Origin: a virus
Reading direction: 5' to 3' (one strand)
DNA length: 23,182 nucleotides
Virus record (IMG/VR): IMGVR_UViG_3300047172_000033
Coordinates: 1-23,182 of that record
Below the pieces are notes generated by a model, which ran no database searches, was not told the origin of the DNA, and worked only from the letters and a program-made list of their open reading frames with translations. Positions within the stretch are counted from its first letter, which is position 1; the number at the start of each line of letters is the position of its first letter. Of this stretch, positions 7,999-15,761 are shown in pieces. A program made the position numbers and the translations under genes.

Positions 7999-9302
7999 CA
8001 GGTGACCGGGAGGGTGGTGAAATCGCCGTACGCATACACTTGCTCGACGTACACGGCGACCGGGGGAACGGTGAGCACGTTGTTGGCGGCCACGGGTTGA
8101 TACCGCGCCCACAGGTACGAGTGCCCCGGTTTGAGCGGCAGGGTGATTCCGCCGATCTGCACGTTCGTCACGTCCGGCTCGTACTTGAAGCGGTGCGCGA
8201 GGTTCCAGAAAGTGAAGTTCTGGCCGTTCGCCATGCTGCCTTCGCCCGACGTCGGCTCGAACCCCAAGTACAAAAGGGTGCCGGTCGGGTAACCGTGGAA
8301 CGGCGCGGCGTTGATCTTGCCGACCATCGCGCGGCACGTGCGGATCACGGCGTCCGTCATGCTCGCCACCGACTGGCTGAGCGTGAACTCGCACGCGGGA
8401 ATCACGATGTCGCAGCCCGCAACCGTGTCCCTCGTTACGCCGATCGCGCCGTTGAAGCTCTGTGCCTTCCCGAGCATGTACCAGGTTCCCCCGGCCGTGC
8501 CGGCCGCCGCCGGGGACTCGTTCAGCACCCACTCACCGGCGTAAATCGTCTCGATCAGGTACACGCCCGGCGTGAACCCGGTGCCGCCGACGATGGCGAT
8601 GGAGCGGCCCACGTCCGCGGAGCTGACCCCCCACCCGTCCGGCGCGACGTAATCATCGAGGACCGAGTCCACCGTGAGGTCCGTTCCCGCGCCCACGGTC
8701 GTCGGTTTGTTCCACGCGCCGCCGCTCGTGCCGACCGCCGCGGGACTGGCCGACAGTTGCCACTTCAACACCCCCCCCGGACTGACCAGCGAGACGACGG
8801 TGTACGCGCCGGCCGTGAACCCGGTGCCCCCGGTGACATATACGGTCTGCCCGACGTCGCCGGGTTGGGGCGTGTACCCGTCCGGGAGGACGGAGGTGTT
8901 CGTCGTCCCGTCCACCGTGAGGTTGGTCCCGGACTGGGACATATCCGAGATGCCGAGCCGGTTCCACGTCGCCAGGCTGTTGGTGACGTGCGCGGTGTTG
9001 GTGCCGACTCTGACCGTCAGCTGATCGGGCCGGTACGCGCCCGCCGCCGCCGCGCTCCCGTACTGGACGGTGAACATCCACAAATCCGGAGCGCCGAGGT
9101 TGCGCCCCTGGACGCTCTTCACCTCCAGGTTCCCGTAGCCGGTCGCCAGGGGGTTGCTGATCGTGCCCCAGAGCAGCCCTTCGGCCGCCGCCAGGGTGGT
9201 CTCGTACCACACGACCCATTCGGCCGTGAGGTCGCCCCCCGCGTACCCCTTGCGGTAGGTCTGCGAGTCCACCGTTTCGAAGATCAGCGGCGTGCCGGCC
9301 AT
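7998..9302 (-). CDS. Tail-tip/baseplate-region protein with internal 80-residue repeat
   Basis: The 434-residue product starts [14 protein letters not shown], three bases after the tape-measure stop. The position between tape measure and fiber is where distal tail and hub proteins lie. Two copies of a module, about residues 127-197 and 207-274, share DVG-x-x-(V/I)-x-V-x-GGTGFT-x-G-Y, then SPAA-x-GT-x-GG-x-W: beta-rich small domains separated by NLTVD/DLTVD linkers. The flanks (1-120 and 280-434) look like a single beta-rich domain into which the modules are inserted. I recognise no catalytic motif. Adhesion or spacing is the likely job of the repeats. Confidence 0.65.
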   Translation of the reverse strand: MAGTPLIFETVDSQTYRKGYAGGDLTAEWVVWYETTLAAAEGLLWGTISNPLATGYGNLEVKSVQGRNLGAPDLWMFTVQYGSAAAAGAYRPDQLTVRVGTNTAHVTNSLATWNRLGISDMSQSGTNLTVDGTTNTSVLPDGYTPQPGDVGQTVYVTGGTGFTAGAYTVVSLVSPGGVLKWQLSASPAAVGTSGGAWNKPTTVGAGTDLTVDSVLDDYVAPDGWGVSSADVGRSIAIVGGTGFTPGVYLIETIYAGEWVLNESPAAAGTAGGTWYMLGKAQSFNGAIGVTRDTVAGCDIVIPACEFTLSQSVASMTDAVIRTCRAMVGKINAAPFHGYPTGTLLYLGFEPTSGEGSMANGQNFTFWNLAHRFKYEPDVTNVQIGGITLPLKPGHSYLWARYQPVAANNVLTVPPVAVYVEQVYAYGDFTTLPVT

Positions 9303-9305
9303 TGG

Positions 9306-11930
9306 TTAGCGTCCGATCCGGGGGTTGAGCGGGGCCACGGCTTTGCCGACCTCGGTGCCGATCAGTTGGGGCGCCGCCGCGCCCTGGAGTACCAGTTGAT
9401 TGAGCAGCTCGTTGGCGCGGAGCGCCTGGTCGCTCACGCCGAACTGTTGCCCGAGCGCCGCCCCCGAGAAGCCCCCCTTGACGTTGATCTGCCCCAGCAG
9501 GTCCGGGCGGATCGGGGGCAGCCTGTTTCCGTCCGGGCCGATCGGGGCGCGGGGCTCGTTGGCCTTCGCGGTGAACGCGGCCAGATCCTTTTTGAGACCG
9601 TCGAACGTGTCCAGCGCGTTGCTCACGTCCTGGTCTCGCTCGCCCTGTCGCTTCGCGGCCGCGTCGGCCCGCTCCTTCTGGTGCGCGGCGACCTGCGAGT
9701 CCCGCTCCGCGATGATTTTGCCTTGCTCGTCCTTTACGCTCCGGTCCCCGGGGATCGTGGTCTTCAGCTTCTCGGCCAGTTCGACCCCTTCCTTGATGAA
9801 CCCGGTCGGGTCCAGCCCCCGCAGCTTGTTCGCGGCCGCGATCACGGTATCAACGGCCGTGCGTGCGACGCCCTTGAACGCGTTCTCGATCGAGATGGAA
9901 ATCCCCGCGTAGGTCTTCTCCACCCACGCGCCGAGGTTGATCAGGTTGGTGACGATGTTCTTGTCGAGGTTTTCCCAGGCCAGTTCGATGACGCCCACGG
10001 CCGCGAGGAACGGCAGGGCGATGGCCGCGAACACGGACTCCAGGAACTTGACCACCTTCATGACGGGTTCGCGGATCGCCTCCCAGATGCTCTCGCCCAG
10101 GCTCCACAGTTGCTTCCCGACCCACTTCCAGCCCTGGTACACCTCGTCGAAGAACCCCGCCACCTGGGTCCACACCTCACGGAGCGGCGCCGCGAGCCCC
10201 CCGGTGATCTCCTGCCAGCCATCGACGAAGTACCCCTTGAAGTCGCGCCACCCCTTCTGAAACTTCACCATCAAATCGGCCCACAGCAACTCGAGCGAAG
10301 TGGTCGCGACCTTGCCGGCGGTCTCCAGGTCCCCTTTCTTGAGTGCGTTGGCGAGCGCGACGTATGCACTCTTCCCGGTCTCGAACGCTCCCGTGAGTTC
10401 GTCCTCGATCACTTCCGCGGCCTTCCCGCCCGTGTCGCTCAGGTTGAGGAACGCGGCCCCGACCGCGACGATTGACCCCGCGGTCGCCCCGATGGCCGCG
10501 ATCCCCGCGGCTATGCCCGCCAGGACTTCGGGCGCGGCCGCGATGGCCCCGATCGCGGCCGCGAGTCCGCCCGCAACCCCCGCGACGAGCGCGCCGGCCG
10601 TCGCGACGGCCGCACCGAGCGCCGTCACTCCGGCCGCGAGCGGGAGCAGGGGGGCGATCAGGTGGGCGTTGGTCTTGACCCAGTCCGCCGCGAGCTTGAG
10701 GTAGGGCGTGAGCGCTGAGACCAGCGGCAAGAGCGCGTCCTGGAGCGACCGGGTCGCTTCGGCCAACACCTGTTGGGATTCGGCCGCCGCCTTCGCGTCC
10801 CGCGGGTCGATCGACGGGGCCGCGGCGATGTCGGCGCGATACCGGCCCGTTTCGTCCTGCATCACTTCTTCGATCGACACCCCGGCCTTCTGTGCCGCGT
10901 ACTGCATTTTGTTGAGCAGCTCGACGTTGACGCCGAGCCGGCGGGACAGCCGGTCCAGATCCGCGGCCCGGTCGATGCCCCCCTTGAACAGCGCGGCCAA
11001 CGGGGCGAGCGCCGCGCCGCCCAGGCCGGTGAGTCCGGCCCCGACCTTGAGGAGCGCGGAGCCGAGAGACTCCGCGGCCGCCGCACCCGCGCCGAAGGCG
11101 CCGGTGACGGTGTTCTTGAGCGCGCCGGCCGCCTGTGCGATCCCGCCCAAGCGGCCCATGTATTCGCCGGTCTTGGCGTCGAGTTGCTTCTCCCCGAAGA
11201 CGAACCGGTTCACGAGCCCCGAGCCGCCGGCGCCGCTGTCGAGCGTCGAGCGGAGCGGGGTCAGCAACCCGCCCACGCGGCCCTTGTACTCTCCCTCGGT
11301 GCGGGCCTTGAGCGCGTTGAGTCGCTTCTCCAGGTCGCCCACTTCGAGATGAGCCTTCACCGCCACGTCGATCTGCCCGGCCTTCTGCGCCGCGGCGAGC
11401 TTCGCCCGTGCGAGGTCGAGCCCCTTCGTCGTGGTCTGAGTGTCCACGCGGATCTTGGCCCGGTCCTTCAGCCCCGCAAGCTTCTTCTCCATGTCGCTGA
11501 CGTTCAGGTCCGCTTTGGCCGCCAGATCGAACCGACCCGCCTTGCGAAACTTGTCCGCCTCGCCGCGCGCCTTCACGATGGCCGCGGTCGTCGCGCCGAT
11601 CTCGGCCGTGGGGTCGGCGGACCGGCCGAACAGGAACTCGTTGACCGCGCCGCCCCCGCGCGGGCCCGGGTCGAGCGCGGCCCGGACCGGCCCGAGCAGC
11701 CCCCCGACGCGCCCGAGATACTGTTTGCTCTGCGCGTCGAACTCCTTCGCCCCGAAGACCAGTCGGTTCAAGAACCCGGTCCCGCCCGCTCCGGGGTTGA
11801 GCCCGGCGAGTGACGCGCTGAACACGGTCGCGTTCTTTTGGATGCGGGCGAGCGACGGGGACAGGTCGTCCCGGCAACTGAGCTGATAGAACGCACCGCC
11901 GGCGCGCACGTCAGAAGCTGATGCCGCCAT
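9306..11930 (-). CDS. Tail tape measure protein (874 aa)
   Basis: This long helical protein follows the tail chaperone, the normal tape-measure position. Residues ~1-265 contain duplicated modules: LNRLVFGAKEFDAQ at ~54 matches VNRFVFGEKQLDAK at ~240, GRVGGLLGPVRAALD at ~73 matches GRVGGLLTPLRSTLD at ~217, and KAGRFDLAAKADLNVSDMEK at ~130 matches KAGQIDVAVKAHLEVGDLEK at ~183. Residues ~428-495 are a long Ala/Gly hydrophobic stretch able to cross membranes, as expected for DNA ejection. Residues ~710-790 are charged and coiled-coil-like. The length should set tail length, roughly 130 nm using the usual 0.15 nm per residue. ATG at 11930 follows the chaperone stop by three bases. Confidence 0.88.
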   Translation of the reverse strand: MAASASDVRAGGAFYQLSCRDDLSPSLARIQKNATVFSASLAGLNPGAGGTGFLNRLVFGAKEFDAQSKQYLGRVGGLLGPVRAALDPGPRGGGAVNEFLFGRSADPTAEIGATTAAIVKARGEADKFRKAGRFDLAAKADLNVSDMEKKLAGLKDRAKIRVDTQTTTKGLDLARAKLAAAQKAGQIDVAVKAHLEVGDLEKRLNALKARTEGEYKGRVGGLLTPLRSTLDSGAGGSGLVNRFVFGEKQLDAKTGEYMGRLGGIAQAAGALKNTVTGAFGAGAAAAESLGSALLKVGAGLTGLGGAALAPLAALFKGGIDRAADLDRLSRRLGVNVELLNKMQYAAQKAGVSIEEVMQDETGRYRADIAAAPSIDPRDAKAAAESQQVLAEATRSLQDALLPLVSALTPYLKLAADWVKTNAHLIAPLLPLAAGVTALGAAVATAGALVAGVAGGLAAAIGAIAAAPEVLAGIAAGIAAIGATAGSIVAVGAAFLNLSDTGGKAAEVIEDELTGAFETGKSAYVALANALKKGDLETAGKVATTSLELLWADLMVKFQKGWRDFKGYFVDGWQEITGGLAAPLREVWTQVAGFFDEVYQGWKWVGKQLWSLGESIWEAIREPVMKVVKFLESVFAAIALPFLAAVGVIELAWENLDKNIVTNLINLGAWVEKTYAGISISIENAFKGVARTAVDTVIAAANKLRGLDPTGFIKEGVELAEKLKTTIPGDRSVKDEQGKIIAERDSQVAAHQKERADAAAKRQGERDQDVSNALDTFDGLKKDLAAFTAKANEPRAPIGPDGNRLPPIRPDLLGQINVKGGFSGAALGQQFGVSDQALRANELLNQLVLQGAAAPQLIGTEVGKAVAPLNPRIGR

Positions 11931-11933
11931 CGG

Positions 11934-12248
11934 TTACACCTTTCCCGCTTTGGAGAACTGCTCCCTTACCCACGCGGCGAACATGGCCCTGTCCACCCAC
12001 GCCTTCACCCGGGCCAGCTCGCCGGCCCGGTCGGACGTCCCGAACGGGTTGATCGCCCCCGGGTTCAGTTGCTTGCCCGTGAACGGCATGAACCCGATCA
12101 CCGCCGCCGCGTGCCACGCGAAGAGCGAGCCCTCGTACTCGCGCCTCGCCCGGGCCATCTGCCACAGCCGACGGAGCGTCAGCCCGCGGCGACAGGGGTC
12201 GATGCCGAGGACGGCGGCGCACTCGTAGCACCGGTCGATGGGGTCGGG
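11934..12248 (-). CDS. Tail assembly chaperone, T-like extension in the -1 frame
   Basis: The segment from PDPIDRCYECAAVLG to the stop before the tape measure has sensible protein composition (LTLRRLWQMARARREYEG, AWHAAAVIGF, INPF) and resembles C-terminal parts of tail chaperones that end in a W-x-x-x-A...NPF/HPF region. It lies in the -1 frame relative to the preceding chaperone frame, overlaps it by 70 bases, and has no Shine-Dalgarno-supported start of its own; the first ATG is at 12158. The lambda G/GT precedent suggests that it is reached by programmed -1 frameshifting. The left limit of meaningful coding, near 12248, is my estimate. Confidence 0.6.
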   Translation of the reverse strand, partial: PDPIDRCYECAAVLGIDPCRRGLTLRRLWQMARARREYEGSLFAWHAAAVIGFMPFTGKQLNPGAINPFGTSDRAGELARVKAWVDRAMFAAWVREQFSKAGKV

Positions 12249-12655
12249 GCTTTCGGCCTGTCCGGGTCGAAGGTGGCGATCTCGGCCAGGGTCTTCGCCA
12301 GCTCCCGCTCGCTGAGGTCTTTCCCCCGCGCCAACAGGGCCTTCAGCGCTTGCCGCTGTTGGCGCGGGGAGAAATCCGCGAGCGCAACGTAGAACGCGTC
12401 CGCAGCGTCCTCCAGGGCGTCCCCGTTGAACGCCTTGCCGAAGCTCTCCGGGCTCACCTTCCGCTCGATCGCGTCGGGCTCCACCATCACCCACAGCACG
12501 CGGACCAGGAGGACGGGATCCGCCATCAGCGTGCCCAGTCCGTCCGCGAGCAGCCGGCCGATCCTCACGTCGGTCGCCTTCTGGATCCGCTCGCACGTCG
12601 GGACGTCCAGGTCGAGCGTCCACTCGCGCCCCGCCTTGTCTGTGAACTTCGCCAC
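12179..12655 (-). CDS. Tail assembly chaperone, G-like (158 aa)
   Basis: GTG at 12655 follows GAGGGGG closely. The product begins AKFTDKAGREWTLDLDVPT (a beta-hairpin opening typical of small tail chaperones), continues with helices (VLLVRVLWVMVEPDAIER; LEDAADAFYVALADF; SERELAKTLAEIATF) and ends in a low-complexity Pro/Thr/Ser tail that is probably just the readout past the shift point. It sits between tube-region genes and the tape measure, as lambda gpG does, and would bind the tape measure during tail assembly. The -1 frame downstream encodes the extension listed separately. Confidence 0.7.
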   Translation of the reverse strand: MAKFTDKAGREWTLDLDVPTCERIQKATDVRIGRLLADGLGTLMADPVLLVRVLWVMVEPDAIERKVSPESFGKAFNGDALEDAADAFYVALADFSPRQQRQALKALLARGKDLSERELAKTLAEIATFDPDRPKAPTPSTGATSAPPSSASTPVAAG

Positions 12656-12664
12656 GGTGCCCCC

Positions 12665-13159
12665 TCAGTTGATTGCGCCCCGGAGCAGCTCCGGCATCTT
12701 CTTCGCCTCGGCCTCGCCCGCCGGCCGCGCGAACGGGTGCGGGGCGATGTGAACCGTCTTCCGCCCCGAGCCCCGGCGGGCGGATACGCTCCCGCCCGTT
12801 TCGAGCGCTCCGGCCCCGCGCGCGCCGAACGCCACGGGGCCGATCACGACACTGTTGGCGGCCGGATCCCGGGCGAAGAAGATCAGCTCCCGCAGCGGGC
12901 TCCGCTGTTGCCGCGTGGTCGCCCCGCTCTTCTTGTTGACCTTCTCTTTCGAGAACGCCTCGGACCGGTGCGCGAAGGGCGGACTCCCCGCCGGGGCCGA
13001 GCCCTTCGCCTTGTACTTGATCGACGTCTTCATCGTCCGGCGGACGTACGCCCCGAACTTCGACTGGACCTTCGCGTCGGCCCGTGCCGCGGCGGCCTCG
13101 ATCTTTTTCGCGTCGAAGAACCCGGCCTTCAGGCTCTTGATCTTGAAGTCGAACGCCAC
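12665..13159 (-). CDS. HK97-gp10-like head-tail/tail completion protein
   Basis: GTG at 13159 starts AFDFKIKSLKAGFFDAKK. The 164-residue protein is basic, with a first helix, KTSIKYKAKGSAPAGSPPF in the middle, and the closing motif HIAPHPFARPAGEAEAKK. The pairing of G-x-PP-x-x-R near the centre with a late P-H-P-F-x-R-P is typical of the gp10-like/virion-morphogenesis group. These usually precede the tail tube gene; here it follows it. The function would be at the head-tail interface or tail terminator. The identification is from motif resemblance only. Confidence 0.55.
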   Translation of the reverse strand: MAFDFKIKSLKAGFFDAKKIEAAAARADAKVQSKFGAYVRRTMKTSIKYKAKGSAPAGSPPFAHRSEAFSKEKVNKKSGATTRQQRSPLRELIFFARDPAANSVVIGPVAFGARGAGALETGGSVSARRGSGRKTVHIAPHPFARPAGEAEAKKMPELLRGAIN

Positions 13160-13171
13160 GTCCCGCCCCGC

Positions 13172-13693
13172 TCAGTACGTGATCGAGGTATAGGTCACGA
13201 CCGCGTTGTTGTTGTTGTTCGACACCAGGGCCAGCACGGGCAGGTTGGAGTACAGGTCCACGGTCGGCTTCAGGTCGAACGTGTAATAAATCATCCCGTC
13301 GATGTCCTGCGGCGCGTCGCCGATCGACAGGAGGAACGGCCCGCGGACGCCCACGGCCCCGATGACGGTCTGTTTGGCGTCCAGGATCAGCAGGTCGCGG
13401 ATCGCGTTCACCCCCGCCCGCGTTCCCGCGACCTGGATGAAGAGCTGGAACGTGGCGTCGGCCGGGTCGGCGCGCATCACGATCTGGTGGGACAGGTCCT
13501 GGCCCGTCTTGGCGTACAGCTTGAGCGGGGTGTCCCGGGACCGGCTCTCCGCGAAGTCCCAGGGGAGCGTGACCTTCACGTCCTTGACGTCGGTCACCTC
13601 CAGCCAGGTGGGCGAGTTGTACGCGGTGTTCCCGGCCGCGGCGTTCAGGTACAGCCCCGCCGCGCAGCCCGGCATCAGAGCGTTGACCGACAT
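13172..13693 (-). CDS. Major tail tube protein
   Basis: The ATG at 13693 has a strong AAAGGGGG Shine-Dalgarno, as expected for a highly expressed gene. The 173-residue product is beta-rich: WLEVTDVKDVKVTLPWDFAE near residue 30, matching the K-V-x-L-x-x-x-x-x-x-x-x-S-x-R pattern of tube proteins, then LYAKTGQDLSHQIVMRAD and a late YYTFDLKPTVDLY. It ends in a run of five Asn followed by AVVTYTSITY. Position before the chaperone and tape measure supports the call. The protein should form stacked hexameric rings of a non-contractile tail, as no sheath gene is visible. Confidence 0.72.
   Translation of the reverse strand: MSVNALMPGCAAGLYLNAAAGNTAYNSPTWLEVTDVKDVKVTLPWDFAESRSRDTPLKLYAKTGQDLSHQIVMRADPADATFQLFIQVAGTRAGVNAIRDLLILDAKQTVIGAVGVRGPFLLSIGDAPQDIDGMIYYTFDLKPTVDLYSNLPVLALVSNNNNNAVVTYTSITY
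13205..13219. repeat. Five-unit trinucleotide repeat (GTT plus strand, AAC coding)
   Basis: Five perfect AAC codons in a row encode the Asn run near the C-terminus of the tail tube protein. A perfect microsatellite within a structural gene can vary in copy number by slippage without breaking the frame. Confidence 0.9.
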
Positions 13694-13716
13694 GGCGAGC
13701 CCCCTTTATTGGCCCG

Positions 13717-14214
13717 TTACGGGCTTACGAGTTCCTGAAACTCCAGGTCGATGAGCGCGTAAAACAGGCGCCCGCCGCCGATCAGCTTTTCGAGGTCCAC
13801 CACCTGCACCGTCGTCTTCAGCGACCAGAGCAGGGGGTTGAACGGCGCGGGTCCGGCCTTCGTGTACCGGAGCCCCTGAACGATGTACTGGTGGACGAAG
13901 TCCACCCGGGCGCCGGTCCAGCTCGCGGGCGGGTCGCCCGCGGCGGCCGTGTACCGCTCGGCCACCAGGCACTGAACGTGGTGCGTGTACCATTCCCCTG
14001 CCCGGACCGCGTTTTCCCACTCGTACCCGTGCGGGAAGAACACCACCTGCCGCCCCGCCAGGGCCGGCACGCTCACGTTGTCCGCGTCCCCGTACCGGCG
14101 GAAGAAGTCCCAGCCCGCACCGCTCGCCCCGTCTGTCGGGCTCCACGCGCTCTGCACCACCGTCGCGAGCTGCGAGCAGAGGAGCACGGTCGGCGTCGTC
14201 GGGACGTAGGGCAC
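13717..14214 (-). CDS. Probable tail terminator/tail completion protein (165 aa)
   Basis: GTG at 14214 begins one base after the stop of the 38-residue membrane peptide. The sequence opens PYVPTTPTVLLCSQLATVV, has aromatic-rich centre segments (WDFFRRYGD, VVFFPHGYEWENAVRAGEWYTHHVQCLVAERY) and ends DLEKLIGGGRLFYALIDLEF. The alternation of a first helix, central beta strands with H-x-V-Q-x-x-V-x-x-R, and a final strand fits tail terminators, and it lies immediately before the tube gene, where lambda carries Z and U. I would not assign it to one of those two families without a structural search. Confidence 0.5.
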   Translation of the reverse strand: MPYVPTTPTVLLCSQLATVVQSAWSPTDGASGAGWDFFRRYGDADNVSVPALAGRQVVFFPHGYEWENAVRAGEWYTHHVQCLVAERYTAAAGDPPASWTGARVDFVHQYIVQGLRYTKAGPAPFNPLLWSLKTTVQVVDLEKLIGGGRLFYALIDLEFQELVSP

Positions 14215-14215
14215 G

Positions 14216-14332
14216 TCAGCTCACCCGCTTCGTGTGCAGCCGGTCGTTGCGGAGCGACACCACCAGGGCCGCGATCGTACACAGCACCCCGGCCATGAAC
14301 CCCGCCACCCGTGAGTTCAGGTGCACGGCCAT
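14216..14332 (-). CDS. 38-residue single-TM peptide in the connector region
   Basis: A short ORF (ATG at 14332) encodes MAVHLNSRVAGFMAGVLC followed by TIAALVVSL and a charged end RNDRLHTKRVS. Residues ~9-28 form one hydrophobic helix. It starts two bases after the stop of the upstream gene, whose last codons supply its Shine-Dalgarno (GAGGGTGAG), and its own end provides a near-identical site for the next gene. The tight packing supports real translation. A membrane peptide between head-tail connector and tail genes is unusual; it might be a small holin-like or signalling peptide, but no family is recognised. Confidence 0.5.
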   Translation of the reverse strand: MAVHLNSRVAGFMAGVLCTIAALVVSLRNDRLHTKRVS

Positions 14333-14333
14333 A

Positions 14334-14708
14334 TCAGCTCACCCTCTTGCAGTGGACCCGGTACATGGCCCGCCACTGGCTGGAGTACCGCCAGGCCGGT
14401 TCGCCGGTGTCCGGGGTCATGACCTCGAACGTGCAGGTGACGCCGTTCACGGTCTCGGCGATCCGGTCCCCGAGCGCGGGCGGGGTCTCGACGCCCGACA
14501 CCATCAGGTCGGCGACCGCGACGAGGTAGTCCCGGTTCGCGATCTCGATCCGCCCCGGCAACTGCTCGCTCGTGAACGTCGTCAGCCCGGGGACCGCGGT
14601 CAGCGTCAGCACCGGCCCGGCGGCGCGGGTGTACGTGACGCTCACCCCGGCCGCCTGCTGCTGGCGACTGGTGAGCGCGTCCCGGCCCCGACTACTGAGC
14701 GTTGACAC
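14334..14708 (-). CDS. Head closure/connector-like protein (124 aa)
   Basis: The product begins MSTLSSRGRDALTSRQQQA and overlaps the upstream gene by 17 bases. Residues ~22-100 are beta-rich, with VSVTYTRAAG, LTAVPGLTTF, IEIANRDYLVAVADL and PPALGDRIAETVNGVTCTFE, then EPAWRYSSQWRAMYRVHCKR. The pattern of a two-stranded opening, a GDRI turn and an ending with paired aromatic strands fits proteins of the FII/head-closure group that cap the connector and receive the tail. The position two genes before the tail terminator agrees. The family name is inferred. Confidence 0.5.
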   Translation of the reverse strand: MSTLSSRGRDALTSRQQQAAGVSVTYTRAAGPVLTLTAVPGLTTFTSEQLPGRIEIANRDYLVAVADLMVSGVETPPALGDRIAETVNGVTCTFEVMTPDTGEPAWRYSSQWRAMYRVHCKRVS

Positions 14709-14961
14709 CGAGCGCCCCCAGCAGGTCCGCCACGTCCCGGACCAGGACGTGAATTTTGATCCGCGCCTGTTCGGCCGCCGGCCGCCCGGCGAGCGCGTTT
14801 TGTGGCCCCCTGCCCCACACGAGGCTCGTCTCCTTGCCCGCGGGCACGGCCGCGGTCAGGGTCGCCAGGTCCTGCGCCGACACCTCGACGAACGAGGCCG
14901 GGTTGCGGTCGGCGACGGCGGCCTTGATGCGGTCCGCCGCGGCGGTCTGTACGTCGCTCAC
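14692..14961 (-). CDS. Small hypothetical connector-region protein (89 aa)
   Basis: GTG at 14961 follows AAAGGG at about seven bases. The frame is open further upstream, but that part is only the shadow of the glycosyltransferase-like gene. It begins SDVQTAAADRIKAAVADRN, has a central VSAQDLATLTAAVPAGKETS and ends RIKIHVLVRDVADLLGALGV. The pattern of an initial helix, strand and final amphipathic helix, and the position between decoration and head-closure genes, suggest a morphogenesis or adaptor role. No family recognised. It overlaps the next gene by 17 bases, so the two are probably translationally coupled. Confidence 0.5.
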   Translation of the reverse strand: MSDVQTAAADRIKAAVADRNPASFVEVSAQDLATLTAAVPAGKETSLVWGRGPQNALAGRPAAEQARIKIHVLVRDVADLLGALGVNAQ

Positions 14962-14975
14962 GGTGCAGCCCTTTC

Positions 14976-15728
14976 TTAAATGGTGGGGGTGTCGCCCGGG
15001 TCGGTCGCGTACTCGCCCCACACCCGATCGTTTCGGTACTCGACGCCGCCCGCCCCCAGGTGCGCGAGCGGCACTTTCCGGGTCACCTTGACCGAGAGCC
15101 CGGCCCGCGCCGCCCACACGCTGAAGGACCAATCTTCGGGCAGGCACGAGGCCACGAACCGCCCGTCCGGCAGCCGCTTCACCCCGTCGAACATGTTCCT
15201 GAAGCCCGGGAACTCGTCGCACCAGTCCCCGAACCGGCACAGCCAGAGGCCGGTATTGACCAGGAGCGTTTCGGCCCCGTCGCCCCGTGCGATCCCGGCG
15301 GCCACCAGGTCCGCCAGGTCGAACGTCGGCGGGAGCGTGAACAGCTCGGCCAGCGTCAGCCGGCGGACCTCGCCCGTGGTCTGGTTGTGGACCGCCGTAC
15401 TGGTCAGGCCCCTGGCGTCCTTGAGCGGGACCGCGACGCTCACCACGTCGGCCCCGGTCGCCTGCATCTCATCGAACAGCACGTCCGCCCAGCCGGCCCC
15501 GACCTCGATGTCGTCGTGGCACATGGCGAAGAACCGCACGCCGTCCGTGCGGGAGTTCAGCGCCCCCGCCCAGAGCTGGTTGAAGCTCAGGTTGAGCAGG
15601 CTCCCCGCCGTGCGCGCCAGCCGGGCCGGGGCCCGCAGGCTCGCGCGCGGGTACGCGCCGGGGTCGGCCGCCGCGCACCCGGGGCGGCGCGGGTAGCCGA
15701 CGAACAGGGTCAGCGGGGCCGGGTCCAT
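14976..15728 (-). CDS. Glycosyltransferase-like protein (GT-A type) within the structural operon
   Basis: Residues 66-74 (FFAMCHDDI) give the end of a core strand with an acidic pair at Asp72-Asp73, the place of the metal-binding DxD in GT-A glycosyltransferases. LPEDWSFSVWAARAG (197-210) matches the region with the catalytic base and the following helix, and LAHLG (221-225) gives the late His common in family 2-type enzymes. It would move a sugar from a nucleotide donor to an unknown acceptor. The 250-residue length suits a minimal single-domain enzyme. It sits between decoration protein and connector genes, suggesting that virion proteins are the acceptor. The start ATG at 15728 has only a weak GGAA Shine-Dalgarno. 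Confidence 0.6.
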   Translation of the reverse strand: MDPAPLTLFVGYPRRPGCAAADPGAYPRASLRAPARLARTAGSLLNLSFNQLWAGALNSRTDGVRFFAMCHDDIEVGAGWADVLFDEMQATGADVVSVAVPLKDARGLTSTAVHNQTTGEVRRLTLAELFTLPPTFDLADLVAAGIARGDGAETLLVNTGLWLCRFGDWCDEFPGFRNMFDGVKRLPDGRFVASCLPEDWSFSVWAARAGLSVKVTRKVPLAHLGAGGVEYRNDRVWGEYATDPGDTPTI

Positions 15729-15761
15729 TCGGGTTCCGTTCGCGGGTCGGGTCGGCCTCGG

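Noticed and set aside
5272-8100. Very long plus-strand open frame (942 codons) opposite the fiber and tip genes
   Set aside because: It is Arg/Gly/Ala-rich low-complexity text typical of antisense frames in GC-rich genes and has no recognisable domain; the minus strand encodes clear fiber motifs.
7999-8532. N-terminal extension of the fiber reading frame
   Set aside because: It lies entirely within the tip protein gene, is Arg-rich, and the ATGA-coupled start at 7998 explains the fiber better.
7989-10475. Plus-strand open frame of 828 codons opposite the tip and tape-measure genes
   Set aside because: Composition is dominated by Arg, Val, Asp and Gln with no domain; it is a shadow of minus-strand coding.
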